A stretch of DNA of 64,000 bases from an uncultured Lachnobacterium sp. (GTDB taxonomy: Bacteria; Bacillota; Clostridia; Lachnospirales; Lachnospiraceae). Below, in pieces: positions 34,919 to 43,008 of this stretch. Both the position numbers and the translations under genes were made by a program. Positions within the stretch are counted from its first letter, which is position 1. Each line of letters begins with the position of its first letter. Location of the stretch: NCBI GenBank assembly GCA_900546625.1, contig URDU01000003.1, positions 1-64,000 on the forward strand. Reading direction: 5' to 3'. The notes below the pieces were generated by a model. The model worked only from the letters and a program-made list of their open reading frames with translations, ran no database searches and was not told the DNA's origin.

Positions 34919-34949
34919 TTGACAACAAAAATTAGTATAGATATACTAA
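34919..34949 (+). promoter_or_regulatory. nrdR promoter with palindrome over the -10
   Basis: TTGACA (34919-34924), a 17-base spacer and TATACT (34942-34947). A perfect 8-base inverted repeat TTAGTATA-GA-TATACTAA (34932-34949) covers the -10. Its AT-rich form resembles an NrdR box loosely, so autoregulation is possible but unproven. Confidence 0.7.
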
Positions 34950-35025
34950 ACTGTGTATAGGTCTTTTTAAATACAGAAAGATATTTTTGCCATTCATATT
35001 ATAAGATATCTACGGAGGGTGCAAC

Positions 35026-35481
35026 ATGAAGTGTCCATTTTGCAGTAGTGACAACACAAGGGTAATAGACTCAAGACCGGCTGATGACAACAGCTCTATC
35101 AGGCGCAGGAGGCTGTGCGATGATTGCGGCAAGCGTTTCACTACATATGAGAAGGTGGAGACGATCCCACTCATCGTTATAAAAAAGGACAATAACAGAG
35201 AGCAGTATGACCGCTCCAAGATTGAAAAGGGCGTGCTTCTTGCGTGTCACAAGAGACCTATTTCAGCAGATACAATCTCAAAGCTTGTAGATGAGGTTGA
35301 GATAGAAATCTTTGCCAGAGAGGAAAAGGAAATTTCCACATCACTCATCGGAGAGCTGATTATGGACAGATTAAAGGACCTTGATGCGGTAGCATATGTG
35401 AGATTTGCATCAGTTTACAGAGAGTTTAAGGATGTCAATACCTTTATGACGGAGCTTAAAAAGATGCTTGACACCAAATAA
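35026..35481 (+). CDS. nrdR: NrdR transcriptional repressor of ribonucleotide reductase genes
   Basis: The 151-residue protein has the zinc-ribbon cysteines Cys3, Cys6, Cys31 and Cys34 (KCPFCSSDN, RLCDDCGKRF) and an ATP-cone domain (about 48-138). NrdR senses ATP/dATP and represses ribonucleotide reductase genes by binding paired NrdR boxes. No nrd gene is in the window. GGAGG precedes the start. Confidence 0.96.
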   Translation: MKCPFCSSDNTRVIDSRPADDNSSIRRRRLCDDCGKRFTTYEKVETIPLIVIKKDNNREQYDRSKIEKGVLLACHKRPISADTISKLVDEVEIEIFAREEKEISTSLIGELIMDRLKDLDAVAYVRFASVYREFKDVNTFMTELKKMLDTK

Positions 35482-35528
35482 TGTTTAGTTAGGGATTTAT
35501 TTATTTTGAAAAGGATAGGAAAGCGCGT

Positions 35529-35936
35529 ATGAACATTTCCGGTATTCGCCCGAGCGAAGGCTTTTATTCATACAATTCCATAAGGTTAAACGAGCTTAGG
35601 AACAGCCAGATTATGAGGTCTAAGCAGGCAGTGGATGACACAGCTTCACAGGCTTCTGCTACTGATGATACAGCTGATTATGAGGCTGCAAGGGCAAGGC
35701 AGAGCTTTACATCGCTTGATTATGCAAAGGCATATGATTCCAATGCAAGCTATGAGCTTAAGGGTGCTGACAGTGATATCAGCTCGCTTGATGTCACAAA
35801 GGCTGTATCCGATTTAGACAAGGATAAGGTATTGCAGCAGTATCAGCATTTTGTCGGCAGTGCGGATGGTATGGTTATGCAGCAGGCAGCCTTGAATGAA
35901 CAGATTAACAGGGAGACAGAGAATTTTATACTATGA
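35529..35936 (+). CDS. Uncharacterised 135-residue protein upstream of YqeG
   Basis: I do not recognise this protein. It starts MNISGIRPSEGFYSYNSIRL, is rich in Asp, Ser and Ala in the middle and has no signal peptide or membrane helix; the end (VLQQYQHFVGSADGMVMQQA) looks helical. AAAGGATAGGAAAG lies upstream. Its stop overlaps the ATG of the YqeG gene by four bases, so the two are translated together. The N-terminus and composition resemble small Lachnospiraceae proteins of unknown function. Confidence 0.7.
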   Translation: MNISGIRPSEGFYSYNSIRLNELRNSQIMRSKQAVDDTASQASATDDTADYEAARARQSFTSLDYAKAYDSNASYELKGADSDISSLDVTKAVSDLDKDKVLQQYQHFVGSADGMVMQQAALNEQINRETENFIL

Positions 35937-36439
35937 GTTTTTTATACCCGGGAGAGTACATTGACTCGACATACAGCATAGATTTTGATAAATTATATAA
36001 GGAGGGCTACAGGGGCATTATTTTTGATATAGACAACACCCTTGTGACTCATGGTTCGCCTGCTGATGAGCGGGCGATTGCTTTGTTTGGGCACCTTAAG
36101 GAGCTTGGATTTTCGTGCCTGGTGCTCTCAAACAACAAAGAGCCGCGTGTTAAGAGCTTTGCGAAGCAGGTTGGGATAAAGTATATCTACAAGGCAGGAA
36201 AGCCCAAGCCATCAGGCTATCGTGCTGCGATGGAGAGGCTCGGCACAGATACGAAAAATACTCTGGTTGTGGGAGATCAGATATTTACGGATATCATCGG
36301 AGCCAATCTTACTGGCATCAGGTCGATACTTGTAGCACCTATTGACCCGCATGAGGAGATACAGATTGTGCTTAAGCGTTTTATTGAAAAGCCTGTAATT
36401 GCTTGCTATAAGCGGCATTTGAAGAAAGTAAATAAATAA
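35933..36439 (+). CDS. YqeG-family HAD IIIA phosphatase
   Basis: The 168-residue protein has HAD motif I FDIDNTLVTHG (about 31-41), motif II LSNNKEPRV, and KAGKPKPSGY followed by VVGDQIFTDIIGAN. This is the YqeG/PGP-type family, often near shikimate or ribosome-assembly genes. It probably dephosphorylates a small metabolite or lipid-linked phosphate. It overlaps the preceding unknown gene by four bases and is 40 bases before rpiB. Confidence 0.87.
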   Translation: MSFLYPGEYIDSTYSIDFDKLYKEGYRGIIFDIDNTLVTHGSPADERAIALFGHLKELGFSCLVLSNNKEPRVKSFAKQVGIKYIYKAGKPKPSGYRAAMERLGTDTKNTLVVGDQIFTDIIGANLTGIRSILVAPIDPHEEIQIVLKRFIEKPVIACYKRHLKKVNK

Positions 36440-36479
36440 TTTTAACTATAAATTTAAATTTTTTGGAGGCAGATATATT

Positions 36480-36923
36480 ATGAAGATTGCAATCGGAAAC
36501 GATCACGCAGCAGTTGAGCTTAAAAAAACAATAATGGAGTACGTTGAGAGCATGGGACACGAGGTGACCAACTTCGGCACAGATTCAAGTGAGAGCTGTA
36601 ATTACCCTGAGTATGGTGAGAAGGTGGCTAATGCAGTGGCATCAGGTGAGTTTGACTGCGGAATACTGATATGCGGTACAGGTGTAGGTATCTCAATAGC
36701 AGCCAACAAGGTCAACGGCATCCGCGCGGCAGTGTGCTCAGACACAGCCACAGCACGCCTTGTAAAACAGCACAACAATGCCAACATCATAGCCTTTGGT
36801 GAGAGAATTGTGGGTGTTGAGCTTGCAAAGGATATCGTAAAGGCTTATCTGACAGCCGAGTTTGAGGGTGGCAGACATGCCAAGAGAGTGGCTATGATAT
36901 CAGATATCGAGGCAAGAAACTAA
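36480..36923 (+). CDS. rpiB: Ribose 5-phosphate isomerase B
   Basis: The 147-residue protein begins MKIAIGNDHAAVELKK, with Asp8/His9 in the substrate site and catalytic Cys65 in ILICGTGVGISIAANK. It interconverts ribose 5-phosphate and ribulose 5-phosphate in the pentose phosphate pathway; related enzymes isomerise allose or galactose phosphates. GGAGG lies upstream. Confidence 0.93.
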   Translation: MKIAIGNDHAAVELKKTIMEYVESMGHEVTNFGTDSSESCNYPEYGEKVANAVASGEFDCGILICGTGVGISIAANKVNGIRAAVCSDTATARLVKQHNNANIIAFGERIVGVELAKDIVKAYLTAEFEGGRHAKRVAMISDIEARN

Positions 36924-36963
36924 TATAAAACCAATACAAATTCATACAATAGAAAATAAATAC

Positions 36964-36992
36964 TTGAAATGTATTGCTTTTTATTGTAAAAT
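36964..36992 (+). promoter_or_regulatory. Promoter of efp
   Basis: TTGAAA (36964-36969), a 17-base spacer and TAAAAT (36987-36992), 50 bases before the efp start. Confidence 0.65.
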
Positions 36993-37041
36993 GGACGAAT
37001 GAGAGAGCTTAGGCTCGCACGATTTAAGGAGGAAGTAACTA

Positions 37042-37599
37042 ATGATTTCAGCAGGAGATTTCAGAAACGGTGTTACTATCGAGTTCGAGGGAAACATCTA
37101 TCAGATTATCGAATTTCAGCATGTTAAACCAGGAAAAGGTGCAGCATTTGTACGTACAAAGTTAAAGAATATCATCAGTGGTGGTGTTGTTGAGAAGACA
37201 TTCCGTCCAACAGAGAAATGCCCTACAGCACACATTGATCGTAAGGATATGCAGTATCTTTATGCAGATGATGATTTCTATCATTTCATGGATGTTGAGA
37301 CATATGACCAGATTGACTTACCAAAGGATGAGGTTGGCGATGCTCTCAAGTTTGTAAAAGAGAATGAGATGTGCAAGGTTTGCTCACACAAGGGCAATGT
37401 ATTTGCAGTTGAGCCACCACTTTTCGTTGAGCTTACTGTTACAGAGACAGAGCCTGGCTTCAAGGGCGATACAGCAACAGGTGCTACAAAGCCTGCTACA
37501 GTTGAGACAGGTGCTACAGTTTATGTACCACTTTTTGTTGAGACAGATGATGTTATCAAGATTGATACAAGAACAGGTGAGTACCTTTCACGTGTATAA
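37042..37599 (+). CDS. efp: Elongation factor P
   Basis: The 185-residue protein has the three beta-barrel domains of EF-P. The tip loop [14 protein letters not shown] (about residues 28-41) carries the Lys that is post-translationally modified in many bacteria. The C-terminal signature [20 protein letters not shown] is present. It relieves ribosome stalling at proline runs. TTAAGGAGGA lies before the ATG. Confidence 0.96.
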   Translation: MISAGDFRNGVTIEFEGNIYQIIEFQHVKPGKGAAFVRTKLKNIISGGVVEKTFRPTEKCPTAHIDRKDMQYLYADDDFYHFMDVETYDQIDLPKDEVGDALKFVKENEMCKVCSHKGNVFAVEPPLFVELTVTETEPGFKGDTATGATKPATVETGATVYVPLFVETDDVIKIDTRTGEYLSRV

Positions 37600-37613
37600 T
37601 CTGTAGTTTTATG

Positions 37614-37658
37614 AGTCTGCACATATTCCGGTATGCTTGGAGTATGCGCAGGCTTTTT
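37614..37658 (+). terminator. Terminator between efp and the convergent flippase gene
   Basis: AGTCTGC (37614-37620) pairs with GCAGGCT (37648-37654), with an inner ATGC/GTAT stem, then T5. It abuts the stop of the minus-strand flippase. Confidence 0.7.
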
Positions 37659-38981
37659 CTATTTGTGTGCTGTGTGGCAGGTGAGAATCCCGACAGCAAG
37701 CGCCATAAACACATGAGACACAAGCATAGCCCACAGATATGCGTCTATCCCATAGCGCGGGATGAGAAGTACAATCATCAGGATTCTTATCGCACAGGTG
37801 AGCAGATTGACAAAGAGCACCTGCTTCGCTTTGCCCAGACCGTGCAGTATGCTGCTAAGCATTCCGCTTATGTGCATCAGCGGGCAAAGAAAACACAGCC
37901 TTCTGAGGAAATATCCGCACAGCTTCGATGAAAAAAGAAAATCCCCTATAAAATCTGACAGCATATAGAAGGTACATGTAAATACAAGTCCAAAGCACAG
38001 TCCGAATAATGCGCAGGAGTTTATGGCTTTTGTGATTTTGGTATCCTTTCCGGCGGCATTTGCTTCAGAAATGGATGGCAGAAGCATCACGCAGGCACAG
38101 CTGCAAAGTACACCGGGAAATAAAAGCACAGGCAGGGTGAGACCGGAAATGGTTCCGAATATGTCAAGGGCCGATGCCGGTGAGAGTCCGTAGAGCTTAA
38201 GAGTTCTTGGGATAAGCACATTTTCGATGGAGGATGAAAAGCTCACCAGTATGTAGTTTAGTGATAATGGAATGAAAAGTGCAGCCATGCCAAAGGCTGT
38301 TGTTTTCAGGCCTTTGACTGATAATTTAAAGCATGAAAAATCTTTTTTTACAGTGATAACGGAAAAGACGGTTGCGCACGCCTCGCCTGCCACGATGCCG
38401 AATATCGAGTATACAGGCTTAAAGCCACTGCTGCCGTCTGACAGTATTGAATATATCAGATAGCAGGTGCCGATGCGCGCGGTCTGCTCAATTAATTGTG
38501 TGGCAGCGGGAACGGCAGCTTTTTTTAGGCCGTAATAGTATCCGTTTATGCAGGAATGGATGGCTGCAGGCAGTATGGAAAAGGACAATGCCTTGACAAG
38601 CGCACTACAGCGCGGCTCGCTTAAAATATAAAGGCTTATGTAGTTGGCATTGGAATACATAATAATTGTGAGTAAAAGTGCGATGACGGCTGACATAATT
38701 ATTGCGCATAGGAGTATAGTCTGCCTGTTTTGAGGCTTTTCTGCAACAAGCTTTGATGTGGCGGTCTGAAAGCCGTTACAGCAGAGTGACATGCATACGG
38801 ACATGAGTGGAATCACAAGCTGATAGAGTCCAAGACCTGTTGAGCCTATGACGTTATTTAGAAATATGCGAAAGAAAAATCCCATAAACCGACTGGTTGT
38901 ACTGGCAAGTGTCAGAAAAATAGTTCCGGTCACAAGTGGATTGGATAAATATTTTTTTACAATCAAAAAATCACCTGTCAT
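37659..38981 (-). CDS. SpoVB/MurJ-like polysaccharide or lipid flippase (MOP superfamily)
   Basis: The 440-residue protein has about 12-14 membrane helices; the N-terminal VTGTIFLTLASTTSRFMGFF followed by RIFLNNVIGSTGLGLYQLV is typical of SpoVB-like flippases for cell-wall or spore-cortex precursors. The first ATG (38981) lies within the 3' arm of a terminator-like hairpin; TTG at 38966, preceded by AGGTGA, is an alternative start closer to where relatives begin. It is downstream of a HAD hydrolase on the same strand. Confidence 0.87.
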   Translation of the reverse strand: MTGDFLIVKKYLSNPLVTGTIFLTLASTTSRFMGFFFRIFLNNVIGSTGLGLYQLVIPLMSVCMSLCCNGFQTATSKLVAEKPQNRQTILLCAIIMSAVIALLLTIIMYSNANYISLYILSEPRCSALVKALSFSILPAAIHSCINGYYYGLKKAAVPAATQLIEQTARIGTCYLIYSILSDGSSGFKPVYSIFGIVAGEACATVFSVITVKKDFSCFKLSVKGLKTTAFGMAALFIPLSLNYILVSFSSSIENVLIPRTLKLYGLSPASALDIFGTISGLTLPVLLFPGVLCSCACVMLLPSISEANAAGKDTKITKAINSCALFGLCFGLVFTCTFYMLSDFIGDFLFSSKLCGYFLRRLCFLCPLMHISGMLSSILHGLGKAKQVLFVNLLTCAIRILMIVLLIPRYGIDAYLWAMLVSHVFMALAVGILTCHTAHK

Positions 38982-39032
38982 ATGTTGTCTTAGAAGTATA
39001 TGTGCTTCTTTGGATATATATGACAGGTGATT
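38965..39032 (-). terminator. Terminator-like hairpin overlapping the flippase start
   Basis: On the minus strand AATCACCTGTCATAT (39032-39018) pairs with ATATGACAGGTGATT (38983-38969), an exact 15-base match, with an inner AGAAG/CTTCT stem and a T6 run at 38970-38965. It can terminate the upstream HAD transcript and also buries the flippase ATG. Confidence 0.8.
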
Positions 39033-39117
39033 ATTTATTGTGTGTTAAACAGCTATTTTGCGCTAAACAACTATTATACTCTTATATGACCGGTATCGTT
39101 ATATTAAATTTGTGAGA

Positions 39118-39948
39118 TTAACCCATAAAGTGGCGGATAGCCTTGGCTACGCCGTCATTTTCGTTTGTGTCGGTGACGTAATCAGCCTGTGCCTTAAGTT
39201 CATCGGTTGCATTTCCCATGGCCACGCCGATGTGTGCGGCTTTTACGATAGCCATGTCGTTTTCGGTGTCACCGACAGCCATTGTCTCATCAGCTGCTAT
39301 ATTCAGGATTTGAGCCAGCTTATGAAGTGCCACACCCTTGTCAACGCCTGCTTTTGTGAATTCCAGATTACCGTAGCCACCGCTTACGAGCGTGATTTCA
39401 GAGATTTTTTTCAGATGCTCAAATACTTCGTCGCGGCAGTAGTAGTTATCATTTGCATCCTTTGGGAAATTGATGGTCATTTTCTGCATATGGTAATTGT
39501 TTTCGCGCATCATTTCAGTGATATCGTTCACACGTTTTCTGGTTGTCATGATGTATTCCTTTATAGAAGGAGGCATTTTGAGATCCTTTGCATCCTCGAG
39601 ACACTTGTACGGAGAATAGCCACAGCCGTTTATGAAGGCATCCATATGAACACGCTTTGTCATCAGGTAATCAATTATTGAAAAAGCTGTCTCATCGGAA
39701 AGGCAGTTTTCGTAAAGACATTTTTGGGTGTCAATCTCGTAGATTGCACTTCCGTTTGCAGTGATAGCGTAGCGGATGCCGGTGTCCTTAATTGCTTCAA
39801 ACGGCAGTCCGCCGAATGGACGGCCGGTGGAGATGACCACATTTATCCCTGCGGCAGTTGCCTCTTTTATAGCTTTTATATTTTCCTGTGATATCTGACT
39901 TTGGTTGTTGAAAAGTGTTCCGTCGAGATCTAAAGCGATAAGTTTCAT
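39118..39948 (-). CDS. Cof-type HAD hydrolase (YidA-like sugar phosphatase)
   Basis: The 276-residue protein has HAD motif I DLDGTLFNN (7-15), motif II ISTGRP, a C2B cap and the late AVGDTENDMAIVKAA. KGVALHKLAQIL before it is typical of YidA-type phosphatases. It should remove phosphate from sugar phosphates or similar compounds. GAAAGGA lies before the start. It is transcribed away from metH. Confidence 0.92.
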   Translation of the reverse strand: MKLIALDLDGTLFNNQSQISQENIKAIKEATAAGINVVISTGRPFGGLPFEAIKDTGIRYAITANGSAIYEIDTQKCLYENCLSDETAFSIIDYLMTKRVHMDAFINGCGYSPYKCLEDAKDLKMPPSIKEYIMTTRKRVNDITEMMRENNYHMQKMTINFPKDANDNYYCRDEVFEHLKKISEITLVSGGYGNLEFTKAGVDKGVALHKLAQILNIAADETMAVGDTENDMAIVKAAHIGVAMGNATDELKAQADYVTDTNENDGVAKAIRHFMG

Positions 39949-40147
39949 AAGAAATCCTTTCTTTTGTTTGAAAAATATAGTGTTTTAGTATATTATGGTG
40001 AATAGACTATTGATTTTTGTGTTTTAAAATCGGTTACAATGATAATATAAATTTTCACAAATTTCAAGGATGAAGAGCACATAGCTTTTGCTTTGAAATA
40101 TTTTACACTGTGGAGTGAATAACAGCTGAAACGGAAAAGGAAACGAA

Positions 40148-42598
40148 ATGACAAGAGAAGAATTCAGAAAATATATCAGAGAAAACATAGTTATCCTGGA
40201 TGGCGCAACCGGTACAAACCTGATGGCGGCGGGCATGCCTGTAGGTGTGTGCCCGGAGGAATGGGTTATGGAGCATCCGCAGGTGATTCTTGATCTGCAG
40301 AGGGCATATGTCGACAACGGCACGAATATCGTTTATGCACCTACCTTTACGGGAAACAGGATTAAGCTTTTAGAATATGGCTTGCAGGAGAAAATCAATG
40401 AGATAAATACCACTCTTGTTGGTCTGTCAAAGCAGGCTGTCGGTGACAGGGCACTGGTAGCAGCAGATATGACCATGACAGGCAGACAGCTTTTTCCTCT
40501 CGGAGACCTGATGTTTGAGGAGCTTTTGGAGGTGTACAAGGAGCAGGCGAGGATTCTTGATGCGGCAGGCGCAGATGTTTTCGTGGTTGAGACAATGATG
40601 AGTCTTCAGGAGTGCAGAGCGGCAGTGCTTGCGATAAAAGAGGTCAGCGACCTTCCTATTATGGTGACACTCACCTACAACGAGGATGGCAGGACACTTT
40701 TCGGCACACCGCCTGAGACTGCTGTTGTTGTGCTGCAGTCACTTGGGGTGGATGCTATCGGTGTGAACTGCTCGACGGGACCGGCTGAGATGATAGCGCT
40801 TGTTGAGAAAATGGCAGAGTACTCCACAGTACCTCTTATTGCCAAGCCAAATGCCGGGCTTCCTGAGCTTGAGGACGGTAAAACTGTATACAAGATGACT
40901 CCGGATATGTTTGCGGACGCGATGACAGGACTCGTGAAGGCCGGTGCATCCATTGTCGGAGGCTGCTGTGGCACCACGCCGGAGCATATACGTGCTCTTA
41001 CCGAGGCCGTAAAGACCATGCCTGTTCATAAGCCGCTTGAGCATCATAGAAGGGTGCTTGCGTCCGAACGAAAGAATGTAGAGATTGACTTAGATGGCAA
41101 CTTTACCGTGGTTGGAGAGAGAATCAACCCTACAGGCAAGAAAAAGCTTCAGGCACAGCTTCGTGAGGGAAAGCTTGACCTGGTGCGCCAGATGGCTATG
41201 GAGCAGGAGACAAATGGTGCGAGAATACTTGACATCAATATGGGTATGAACGGTATCGATGAGAAGGAGATGATGAAATCGGTTATATATGAGGTTTCAT
41301 CTACCGTGGACTGTCCGCTTTGTATTGATTCAAGCTACGTGGGGGTAATAGAGGAGGCTCTTAAGATTTATCCGGGAAGAGCTCTCATCAATTCTATTTC
41401 CCTTGAGACAGAAAAGATGGAAAAGCTTCTGCCTCTTGCGGCAAAATACGGAGCGATGTTTATACTTTTACCGCTTTCGGACGCAGGCTTGCCGAAGGAT
41501 GTGGAGGAGAAAAAGCAGATTATAAATACAATTTATGACAAGGCACTGTCGCTTGGAATGGCACATGAGGACATAGTGGTGGATGGACTTGTTGCGACAA
41601 TAGGTGCAAATCCAAAGGCTGCAATCGAGTGCTATGAGACCATTGCGTACTGCAAGGATGAGAAAAAGCTTCCTACAATATGTGGTCTTTCAAATATATC
41701 CTTCGGACTGCCTGAGCGCATGTACGTGAACACAGCGTTTCTTACTATGGCAATATGCAAGGGACTCACCATGGCTATTGCCAATCCATCACAGGAGCTT
41801 TTGATGAATGCGGCATTTGCATCGGATATGCTGCTCGACAGACCTGACAGCGATATCGCATACATCGAGCGCATGAGCAGGCTTGCGGAGGAAAAGGCAC
41901 AGTACGAGACTGTTGTTGTGAAAAAAACGGACAGTGATGCGTCAGCTTCAAACGGCACAGGTGCAGCCGGCAGTAAGGATGCGGTATTTCAGGCTGTCTT
42001 AAAGGGAAACAAGGGCAGCATAATTGATGAAGTAAAGAAAATGCTTTCTGATGGTGCAAAGCCTGACGAGATTATTAATAACAGCCTGATTCCGGCTATT
42101 AATGAGGTGGGAGAGCTTTTTAACCAGAAGAAGTATTTCCTGCCACAGCTTATCGGCAGCGCAAATACCATGAAGCTTGCTATAGAGCATCTGGAGCCGT
42201 TACTTGAAAAGAAGGACTCTGGGGAGGATATGCCGACTCTTGTCATTGCAACGGTAGAGGGCGATATTCACGATATAGGAAAGAACCTTGTCGTGCTTAT
42301 GCTTAAAAACTATGGCTACAACGTGATTGATATGGGAAAGGATGTGCCTTGTGAGGATATCGTGAACAAGGCAATTGAGACGAATGCGGCAGTTATCGGA
42401 CTGTCAGCTCTTATGACCACCACCATGATGCGCATGAAGGATGTGGTAGAAATCTGCAAGGAAAAGGGCTGTAATAGCAAGGTTGTAATCGGCGGAGCCT
42501 GCATTACACAAAGCTTTGCCGATGAGATAGGAGCCGATGGATATTCAAAGGATGCGGCAGAGTGCGTGAAGCTTGTGGAGAGACTTCTGAATAGTTAA
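40148..42598 (+). CDS. metH: Cobalamin-dependent methionine synthase without reactivation domain
   Basis: The 816-residue protein has a homocysteine-binding barrel (1-290) with zinc cysteines including GGCCGTTPEH (Cys273/274). A pterin-binding barrel (about 310-590; VVGERINPTGKKK) and a B12 module follow, with a helical cap and the EGDIHDIGKN motif whose His708 binds cobalt. It ends after the B12 domain; the C-terminal S-adenosylmethionine reactivation domain of E. coli MetH is missing, as in many Firmicutes where a separate reactivation protein is used. It makes methionine from homocysteine and methyltetrahydrofolate. I saw no SAM riboswitch or T-box upstream. Confidence 0.93.
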   Translation: MTREEFRKYIRENIVILDGATGTNLMAAGMPVGVCPEEWVMEHPQVILDLQRAYVDNGTNIVYAPTFTGNRIKLLEYGLQEKINEINTTLVGLSKQAVGDRALVAADMTMTGRQLFPLGDLMFEELLEVYKEQARILDAAGADVFVVETMMSLQECRAAVLAIKEVSDLPIMVTLTYNEDGRTLFGTPPETAVVVLQSLGVDAIGVNCSTGPAEMIALVEKMAEYSTVPLIAKPNAGLPELEDGKTVYKMTPDMFADAMTGLVKAGASIVGGCCGTTPEHIRALTEAVKTMPVHKPLEHHRRVLASERKNVEIDLDGNFTVVGERINPTGKKKLQAQLREGKLDLVRQMAMEQETNGARILDINMGMNGIDEKEMMKSVIYEVSSTVDCPLCIDSSYVGVIEEALKIYPGRALINSISLETEKMEKLLPLAAKYGAMFILLPLSDAGLPKDVEEKKQIINTIYDKALSLGMAHEDIVVDGLVATIGANPKAAIECYETIAYCKDEKKLPTICGLSNISFGLPERMYVNTAFLTMAICKGLTMAIANPSQELLMNAAFASDMLLDRPDSDIAYIERMSRLAEEKAQYETVVVKKTDSDASASNGTGAAGSKDAVFQAVLKGNKGSIIDEVKKMLSDGAKPDEIINNSLIPAINEVGELFNQKKYFLPQLIGSANTMKLAIEHLEPLLEKKDSGEDMPTLVIATVEGDIHDIGKNLVVLMLKNYGYNVIDMGKDVPCEDIVNKAIETNAAVIGLSALMTTTMMRMKDVVEICKEKGCNSKVVIGGACITQSFADEIGADGYSKDAAECVKLVERLLNS

Positions 42599-42627
42599 AA
42601 TTTTTTAAAATAAAATATAAAAAGTTG

Positions 42628-42656
42628 TTGACAATAAGGTGCCGACTGTATATAAT
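42628..42656 (+). promoter_or_regulatory. Consensus promoter of the tRNA-Val/tRNA-Met operon
   Basis: TTGACA (42628-42633), an exact 17-base spacer and TATAAT (42651-42656), 21 bases upstream of the first tRNA: a full-consensus promoter, as expected for stable RNA. Confidence 0.92.
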
Positions 42657-42677
42657 AATCAAGTCGGTTGACGACAT

Positions 42678-42750
42678 GGGATCTTAGCTCAGCTGGGAGA
42701 GCATCTGCCTTACAAGCAGAGGGTCACAGGTTCGAGCCCTGTAGGTCCCA
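42678..42750 (+). tRNA. tRNA-Val (anticodon TAC)
   Basis: A cloverleaf with acceptor GGGATCT/AGGTCCC (one G-U pair), D-arm GCTC/GAGC, anticodon loop CTTACAA (anticodon TAC) and T-arm CAGG..CCTG with TTCGAGC. The discriminator is A; CCA is not encoded. Confidence 0.96.
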
Positions 42751-42776
42751 TCCTTTTAAAGGATATCAATCAATAT

Positions 42777-42850
42777 GGCGAGGTGGCTCAACTGGCTAGA
42801 GCGTCCGGTTCATACCCGGGAGGTTGAGAGTTCGAGTCTCTCCCTCGCTA
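42777..42850 (+). tRNA. tRNA-Met, elongator type (anticodon CAT)
   Basis: A cloverleaf with acceptor GGCGAGG/CCTCGCT closed by G-U, anticodon loop TTCATAC (anticodon CAT) and T-arm GAGAG/CTCTC. The paired first acceptor position and the close similarity to Bacillus elongator tRNA-Met argue against the initiator. CCA is not encoded. Confidence 0.93.
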
Positions 42851-42857
42851 CTTATTT

Positions 42858-42885
42858 AAGACTTGCAGTTGTTGCAGGTCTTTTT
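42858..42885 (+). terminator. Terminator of the tRNA operon
   Basis: AAGACTTGCA pairs with TGCAGGTCTT around a short loop, ending in T5. Confidence 0.88.
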
Positions 42886-43008
42886 ATTTTTTATAATGAT
42901 TACAAGTACATGATATGCAGATAATATGATATAATTATAAATATTTTTACTGTTCAGAACCACTGTTCTTGTTCTGAATAGTTATGAAAGAAACAGAAAG
43001 GGATAAGC

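Noticed and set aside
37611..37931. 106-codon plus-strand frame after efp
   Set aside because: Antisense to the flippase 3' end and containing the efp terminator; no domain.
39949..40147. SAM riboswitch or T-box expected upstream of metH
   Set aside because: No S-box core or T-box sequence (GGTGG..ACC) was found; the leader looks unstructured.
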